From an uncultured Lachnospiraceae bacterium (GTDB taxonomy: Bacteria > Bacillota > Clostridia > Lachnospirales > Lachnospiraceae): a DNA stretch of 10,942 nucleotides. The notes under the pieces were generated by a model. The model made no database searches. It had not been told where the DNA came from and saw only the letters and a list, made by a program, of their open reading frames with translations. The stretch covers positions 1-10,942 of the forward strand of contig CATYEA010000045.1 of assembly GCA_958405355.1 (NCBI GenBank), given 5' to 3'. The translations under genes and the position numbers were made by a program. Positions 6,325 through 10,942 of the stretch are shown here, in pieces. Position 1 is the stretch's first letter; each line of letters begins with the position of its first letter.

Positions 6325-7981
6325 GCTCAAACCGAAAAGCCGGTTTCATGTAGACATTTGGTTTGTTACGACAGTTTTATGCATGCTCTTTTTCATATTT
6401 GGCTTGGTATATCCGATCCTGAAAATCTTTCGGCTGAGTGTCATTAACGGGGAAGGCGAATTTACCCTGGCCTATTTTGCAAAGTTTTTCGGAAAACCTT
6501 ATTATTTAAAGGCTTTGTTTAACAGTTTAAAAGTGTCTGTCTGTGCGACTATTTGTGCCGTTGTACTTGGAACAGTCGTTGCTTATATTATGAAGACCAT
6601 GAAAATTGTGGGCAAAGGAGCGCTTGATATTATTATTATTATCACCATGCTCTCTCCGCCGTTCATCGGAGCTTACAGTTGGATTTTACTCCTGGGCCGC
6701 AGCGGATCCATCACAACATTGATTAAAAATTTGACGGGAATTACATTGCCGTCTATTTATGGATTTCCGGGAATGCTGCTTGTATTTACCATGCAGTTAT
6801 ATCCCCTGATTTATCTGTATGTATCCGGTGCATTAAAGAATATGGATAATTCCCTGCTGGAGGCTGCGGAGAACTTTGGATGTACGGGTATCAAACGGGT
6901 TTTCAAAGTTGTTCTTCCGCTGATCGCACCGATGATGCTTTCCGGTGGCTTGCTTGTATTTATGCGGAGTATGGCAGATTTTGGTACACCTCAGCTTATT
7001 GGTGAGGGTTACCGGACGATGCCTTATTTGATTTATAATGAGTTTATCAGTGAAATGGGCGGTGATGACGGATTTGCTGCAACATTGAGTGTTTTGATGG
7101 TCATCTTGACAACTGTGTTATTCTTAATACAGAAGTGGATTTCTAAAAAAATGTCTTTCAGTATGAGCGCGACCAATCCGGTTCAGCCAAAAAAATACCA
7201 TGGATGGAAAAATATTATTGCTCATATTTTTGTTTATCTGGTAGTACTCATCGGACTGATGCCGCAGATTACGGTCACTTACACCTCCTTTAAGAAAACG
7301 AGCGGACGTATCTTTGTAGATGGCTTTTCGTTGGACAGTTATCGTGTGGCATTCAGTAAGATGGGCGGATGTATCCGAAATACATTCACCTTCAGTATTC
7401 TTGCTGTGGCATTGATCGTTATTATAGGAACATTGATTGCCTATATTACAATACGTCGGCCGAATGTAGTAACAAATCTTCTGGATATATTGACGATGAT
7501 GCCGTACATTATTCCAGGTTCTGTTATGGGTATTGCGTTGCTTCTGGGATTTAATAAACGTCCGTTTATGCTGGTGGGCAGTGTGACGATTATTATTCTG
7601 GCCTATGTGCTGCGGAGAATGCCGTATACGATTCGTTCCAGCGCAGCTATACTTTCGGGAATTCATCCGAGTATTGAGGAGGCTTCAATCAGCCTTGGAG
7701 CATCAAATCTGAAAACATTTCTTAAAGTTACTGCGCCGATGATGGCACCGGGGGTGCTGTCCGGAGCGATTTTGAGCTGGATGACAATTATCAGTGAATT
7801 AAGTGCTTCTGTGCTGCTCTATGTCAATAAGACACAGACCATGACTATTGCCATTTATACGGAGGTTGTCCGGGCAAATTACGGTACAGCTGCCGCTTTG
7901 TCTGTTATGCTGACATTGACGACCGTCATCGTTCTGCTTCTTTTCTTTAAGATATCGGGCAGCCGGGAAATCAGTCTGTAG
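6311..7981 (+). CDS. Fused two-domain ABC transporter permease (FbpB/AfuB-like)
   Basis: This 556-residue inner-membrane protein carries both permease halves in one chain, as in FbpB, AfuB and ThiP type importers. I see about twelve hydrophobic segments in two sets of six, separated by a hydrophilic stretch near 278-300. Each half has the EAA coupling loop that docks to the ATPase: LLEAAENFGCTGIKRVFKVV (182-201) and SIEEASISLGASNLKTFLKV (454-473), both followed by LIAP or MMAP. The first segment is near 17-38 and the last near 530-547. The start ATG at 6311 overlaps the ATPase gene and has GGGGGTGG just upstream (6300-6307); ATG 6314 is a possible alternative. The length is normal for fused permeases. 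Its last codons and stop are part of a diverged tandem duplication. Confidence 0.94.
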   Translation: MMSNKLKPKSRFHVDIWFVTTVLCMLFFIFGLVYPILKIFRLSVINGEGEFTLAYFAKFFGKPYYLKALFNSLKVSVCATICAVVLGTVVAYIMKTMKIVGKGALDIIIIITMLSPPFIGAYSWILLLGRSGSITTLIKNLTGITLPSIYGFPGMLLVFTMQLYPLIYLYVSGALKNMDNSLLEAAENFGCTGIKRVFKVVLPLIAPMMLSGGLLVFMRSMADFGTPQLIGEGYRTMPYLIYNEFISEMGGDDGFAATLSVLMVILTTVLFLIQKWISKKMSFSMSATNPVQPKKYHGWKNIIAHIFVYLVVLIGLMPQITVTYTSFKKTSGRIFVDGFSLDSYRVAFSKMGGCIRNTFTFSILAVALIVIIGTLIAYITIRRPNVVTNLLDILTMMPYIIPGSVMGIALLLGFNKRPFMLVGSVTIIILAYVLRRMPYTIRSSAAILSGIHPSIEEASISLGASNLKTFLKVTAPMMAPGVLSGAILSWMTIISELSASVLLYVNKTQTMTIAIYTEVVRANYGTAAALSVMLTLTTVIVLLLFFKISGSREISL

Positions 7982-8012
7982 GATATCGGGCAGTCAGGAA
8001 ACTAATTTGTAA
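7951..8012 (+). repeat. Diverged 31-nt tandem duplication across the permease stop codon
   Basis: Unit 1 (7951-7981) holds the last codons and TAG of the permease gene. Unit 2 (7982-8012) follows at once. They match at 24 of 31 positions, and all seven differences are transitions. Both begin GATATCGGGCAG. Unit 2, read in the equivalent frame, would encode ISGSQETNL and stop at TAA, mirroring ISGSREISL and TAG in unit 1. Unit 2 is untranslated, as it follows the real stop. It lies 21 nt before the kinase ATG. Confidence 0.85.
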
Positions 8013-8033
8013 ACAGAAAGGGGTGGTACTCAC

Positions 8034-9761
8034 ATGCCATATCAGAAACGGGGCTTTTGCCGGCAGATTCAATTAGCCTTTTCCCGTTATGTTGCTGTAC
8101 TTGTGGGGCTGCTCCTTTTATTTTGGATCGTTTTCATGATAGGGACCCTGGTGGCAGCTTCGAATGCCAATCACCGGGCAAATGCGAACCTAAAAGAAAA
8201 GCTGGATTCGGAAATTGGGGTTTATCAGGCCTATATGGAAAGCACGACGGATAACCCGCTGTATGAGCGGTGTTTTCAGGAAAAAGTCTCAAGTACGGAG
8301 CTTTATCAGGAGCTTTATGATTTTGTCAGGGCCAGGGAGTGCGGCAGCCTTTTTTATGTCATTGACCAGGAGGGGGATATCCTTTTGACCAATGCCTGGT
8401 CAGCCAGAGACAGCTATACGGCAACCAGTCATGATCAGCGCCAGTTTCTGAGACGTCTGGAAAATGGAAATACGGACGGAATGTGTTATCACGAAAGTCG
8501 AACAGGAAACCGGGAAATCTGTTATCTGATTGGACGGAGAATCTGTCTGACAGAAAATGAGTGTGGCTATCTGGTATTTGAATTACTGGAAGACGAACTG
8601 GAACAGATGATTTCAGAAAAGTATCGGGATGTGGTCATTTTAAGAGATGATTTTCATCGGGTCATTGCCAGCAGTGATGATACATTGGTGGATTCTTTGG
8701 GAAAATTTGAAGCGAAGGAAAATCGTTCCCATCGGATGGTTGTCAATGATATGGATTATCTGGTTTATTCCAGCCAATGTGAATTGCTGGATATTGAAAT
8801 TCTGACAATGGATTCCCTTTCGGTATTTAATATGATCATTAAATATGGCGTAGCATTGATTTTTATTGCAGCGCTTATGATGATCATTATGATCAGTCTC
8901 TTATCCCGTTCCGTGGGAACCCGGTTGTCCCGGCCGTTGGAGCAGCTGCAGCAGGCCATTGATGAGTTCCAGAGCGGAAACATGGATTTTCAATTAAGCA
9001 TTGACTGTGCGGATGAATTTCAATATCTGTCTCACCGTTATATGGATTTGACGGCAGAAATCCGGGAACTTGTGGCTCAGAATGTAGAAATTGCCGACCG
9101 GGCCAGACTGGCAGAAATCCGGGAGCTTCAGACCCAGTTTGATCCTCATTTTATTTTTAATATTCTTCAGACGATTCAATACATGAATTATGAAGATCCG
9201 ATGAAATCCGTACAGATGATTCAGCTTTTATCGAATCTTTTAAGGTACAGTATTGGAACCGGAAAAACCCAGGTTGCACTTAAAGATGATATTCAATATA
9301 TTCAGACTTACCTGGAATTGCAGAAGATTCGCCTTGATGAGAACCTGACCTATGATATTCAGATTCCTGAAGAGATGGAAGACTGTCTTATACCGAAACT
9401 TATTATCCAGCCATTAGTTGAAAATTGTATTCGTCATGGATTTCGGAGGAAAGCTTCACTGGATATTGGGATCAGCGGAGAGCTTTCTGGTGCGGATGCG
9501 GTTCTTCGGGTGACTGATAACGGAGATGGTATTTCGGAGGAGTCATTGGAAAAAATAAATAAAAAACTTGAAAGCTCAGAGATGCCGGCAGACGCTCATA
9601 TTGGATTGCAGAATACCCATTGCCGTCTGCGGCTGACTTATGGGAAACCCTATGGAATACAGATTTCAAGCAGGGAAAAAGTAGGAACAGAGATTTTAAT
9701 CCGTTTTCCGGCTCGAAGAGGAGGAACAGAGGATGTATCGGGTAGTGATAGTGGAAGATGA
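8034..9761 (+). CDS. Sensor histidine kinase, YesM-like (HAMP, His_kinase, HATPase)
   Basis: This is a 575-residue membrane sensor kinase. Transmembrane segment 1 is at about 19-41 and segment 2 at about 268-290, enclosing an extracytoplasmic domain of about 225 residues, probably Cache-like. A HAMP region follows (SRPLEQLQQAIDEFQSGNMD, about 299-318), then a coiled linker. The phosphoacceptor motif QFDPHFIFNIL (368-378) has His372, in the form typical of the LytS/YesM class. The ATP-binding domain has the N box QPLVENCIRHGF (459-470), the G1 box DNGDGI (495-500) and the G2 motif IGLQNTHCRL (523-532). All are intact. Seven cysteines lie in the sensor part (80, 103, 151, 163, 171, 177, 249), which is many for such a domain. 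GGGGTGG (8020-8026) is 7 nt before the ATG. The gene follows the permease closely and overlaps the regulator gene by 29 nt. It probably senses the transported solute or its loaded binding protein. Confidence 0.94.
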   Translation: MPYQKRGFCRQIQLAFSRYVAVLVGLLLLFWIVFMIGTLVAASNANHRANANLKEKLDSEIGVYQAYMESTTDNPLYERCFQEKVSSTELYQELYDFVRARECGSLFYVIDQEGDILLTNAWSARDSYTATSHDQRQFLRRLENGNTDGMCYHESRTGNREICYLIGRRICLTENECGYLVFELLEDELEQMISEKYRDVVILRDDFHRVIASSDDTLVDSLGKFEAKENRSHRMVVNDMDYLVYSSQCELLDIEILTMDSLSVFNMIIKYGVALIFIAALMMIIMISLLSRSVGTRLSRPLEQLQQAIDEFQSGNMDFQLSIDCADEFQYLSHRYMDLTAEIRELVAQNVEIADRARLAEIRELQTQFDPHFIFNILQTIQYMNYEDPMKSVQMIQLLSNLLRYSIGTGKTQVALKDDIQYIQTYLELQKIRLDENLTYDIQIPEEMEDCLIPKLIIQPLVENCIRHGFRRKASLDIGISGELSGADAVLRVTDNGDGISEESLEKINKKLESSEMPADAHIGLQNTHCRLRLTYGKPYGIQISSREKVGTEILIRFPARRGGTEDVSGSDSGR

Positions 9762-10581
9762 AAAAGTGATACGGAAGGGCATTATTTATGTCATCGACTG
9801 GGCGGCACTCGATTGTCTTGTCGTCGGAGAAGCAGAGAATGGACAGCAGGGACTGGACATGATTCAACGTCTTCATCCGGATATTGTTATTACAGATGTG
9901 CGTATGCCATTAATGGATGGCCTGGAAATGGTTCGTAAGGGACAGGAAAAGCAAAGTTTTGAAACGATTCTTCTATCTGCCTATGATGATTTTGACTATG
10001 TGCAGCAGGCGTTGCATTTGGAGGCCTGCGAATATTTGCTGAAACCTGTCGATAATGAGAAATTGACGAAGGCCATTGCAGGGGCCTGCCGCAAGACAGA
10101 CAGAAAAAATGAGGTCCGGTGGTTGGAAACCACCTGGAAAGAGAGTCAGAAAAATACTTACGGTCCGGCAGATAGTCTGGATATTGTGGAATTGGAACAG
10201 CAGAAACCAAAACTGTCATTTTATCCCGGAAAGATGGTCCGCTATGTTCAGCAGCATTATGCAGAGCGGATCAGTCTGCAGAATCTGAGCGACACTTATA
10301 AGGTCAGTGCCGCCTATTTGAGTCGGGAATTTAAAAAAGAGATGGGATGTTCATTTAATGATTTCCTAAATCGGTATCGGATTCACTGTGCTATTCAGAT
10401 TATGAAAACAGAAAAAATTCGTGTTTATGAAATTGCGGCATTATGCGGTTTCAGCGATTATAAATATTTTATTTCAATCTTTCATAAATACGTCGACTGT
10501 ACGCCGACAGAATTCATGGAATATCAGCATAGAGAGCGTATACAGAGGGATGACAATGATACGGAGGGGGATAAGAAATGA
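9733..10581 (+). CDS. Response regulator, receiver plus AraC-type DNA-binding domain (YesN-like)
   Basis: This 282-residue regulator pairs with the upstream kinase. The receiver domain covers about 1-120: acidic pair E8-D9, phosphoacceptor Asp55 in ITDVRMPLMDG, Ser82 and Lys104 in LLKPVD. A short linker of about 45 residues leads to a C-terminal AraC-type double helix-turn-helix (about 165-265), with LSDTYKVSAAYLSREFKKEM as the first and IAALCGFSDYKYFISIFHKY as the second. It lacks the long middle region found in the larger YesN proteins. GAGGAGG (9718-9724) lies 8 nt before the ATG, which is inside the kinase gene, and the stop overlaps the next gene as ATGA. The likely target is the direct repeat pair at 3908-3940 upstream of the binding protein gene, giving feedback control of the transport operon. 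The target is inferred. Confidence 0.94.
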   Translation: MYRVVIVEDEKVIRKGIIYVIDWAALDCLVVGEAENGQQGLDMIQRLHPDIVITDVRMPLMDGLEMVRKGQEKQSFETILLSAYDDFDYVQQALHLEACEYLLKPVDNEKLTKAIAGACRKTDRKNEVRWLETTWKESQKNTYGPADSLDIVELEQQKPKLSFYPGKMVRYVQQHYAERISLQNLSDTYKVSAAYLSREFKKEMGCSFNDFLNRYRIHCAIQIMKTEKIRVYEIAALCGFSDYKYFISIFHKYVDCTPTEFMEYQHRERIQRDDNDTEGDKK

Positions 10582-10942
10582 TACAGCTTGTTGCCTGTGA
10601 TATTGACGGAACATTGCTTCACGGTGAGGAAACCGAACTGAAACCGGTTGTAATTGATGAGATCCGGCGTTTGAAAAAGAAAAATATTCTGTTCTGTCCG
10701 GCCAGCGGCCGGCAGTATACGAGTCTTCGAAGATTATTTCAGGAAGTTGCAGATGATATTTATTATATGTGCGAAAATGGGGCTGTCATCTACGGTCCGG
10801 GAAATCCGGGAGCTGTGCTTGCAAAAACGGAGATTCCACGGGATAAGGCGGAAACACTGTGTCACGAAATATTATCCAGAGATCATTGTGAAGTCCTGAT
10901 TTCCGGAGCGAATATGAGTTATCTTTGTCCGAAGGAAATGGA
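10578..10942 (+). CDS. HAD-superfamily phosphatase, Cof-like type IIB (3' partial)
   Basis: The frame is open from the ATG at 10578 to the window end, giving 121 residues of a longer protein. It has the HAD motif I DIDGTLL (residues 8-14, with nucleophile Asp8 and Asp10) and motif II in FCPASGR, with the catalytic serine. YYMCENGAVIYG is also typical of Cof-type HAD-IIB hydrolases, which remove phosphate from sugar phosphates and similar small molecules. GGAGGGGG (10563-10570) lies 7 nt before the ATG. It overlaps the regulator stop by ATGA, so it is very probably translated from the same message. Motifs III and IV lie beyond the window. Its presence hints that the imported compound is phosphorylated or becomes so, but HAD phosphatases are common and this link is inference. 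Confidence 0.88.
   Translation, partial: MIQLVACDIDGTLLHGEETELKPVVIDEIRRLKKKNILFCPASGRQYTSLRRLFQEVADDIYYMCENGAVIYGPGNPGAVLAKTEIPRDKAETLCHEILSRDHCEVLISGANMSYLCPKEM

Noticed and set aside
7124..7666. Open reading frame of 180 codons on the minus strand inside the permease gene
   Set aside because: It lies opposite a clear permease frame with EAA motifs, its product is rich in His, Asn and Arg with no recognisable domain, and it is best explained as a shadow.
4015..7981. Calling the transporter a ferric iron importer (fbpABC)
   Set aside because: The binding protein lacks the tyrosine pair expected of FbpA-type ferric binders, and no iron-type operator or iron-uptake neighbour is visible.
9472..9876. 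Minus-strand open frame of 134 codons over the kinase-regulator junction
   Set aside because: It is opposite two well-supported overlapping genes and shows no domain pattern.

Overview
The window looks like chromosomal DNA from an anaerobic low-to-mid-GC Firmicute, most likely a gut clostridium of the Lachnospiraceae type. The basis is indirect: strong AGGAGG-type ribosome binding sites, tightly packed operons with ATGA and longer overlaps, a ferredoxin-linked 2-oxoacid oxidoreductase, a lipoprotein binding protein with a Thr/Ala/Glu-rich linker, and a YesM/YesN-style two-component pair. Every convincing gene is on the + strand.

Region 1 (1-3790) is a redox operon. It begins inside iorA, the large subunit of an indolepyruvate:ferredoxin oxidoreductase-type enzyme (thiamine pyrophosphate plus C-terminal iron-sulfur clusters). 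Next is iorB, overlapping by 4 nt, then an 86-residue protein resembling ubiquitin-fold YukD/EsaB proteins, overlapping iorB by 8 nt. The last gene is a 352-residue iron-sulfur protein of the FrhB (coenzyme F420 hydrogenase beta) family. A plausible reading is that IorAB oxidises an aryl-pyruvate or similar 2-oxoacid to its acyl-CoA and the FrhB-like protein handles the electrons. The ubiquitin-like protein has no obvious role and is the most unusual part.

Region 2 (3791-4014) is intergenic. It holds a long hairpin that probably ends the redox operon, then a probable activator-dependent promoter with two near-identical 13-nt direct repeats exactly 20 nt apart.

Region 3 (4015-10942) is a transport and sensing operon: a lipoprotein solute-binding protein, a strong terminator hairpin that probably works as a partial stop, an ABC ATPase with a C-terminal TOBE-like region, a fused two-domain permease, a cysteine-rich sensor histidine kinase, an AraC-type response regulator, and the start of a HAD-family phosphatase cut off by the window end. 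The layout suggests a self-regulated importer in which the kinase and regulator sense the substrate and act on the direct repeats. The HAD gene, and the lack of the ferric-binding tyrosine pair in the binding protein, favour a phosphorylated organic solute over iron, but this is inference.

A diverged 31-nt tandem duplication covers the permease stop codon. I saw no tRNA, rRNA, CRISPR array or mobile element.
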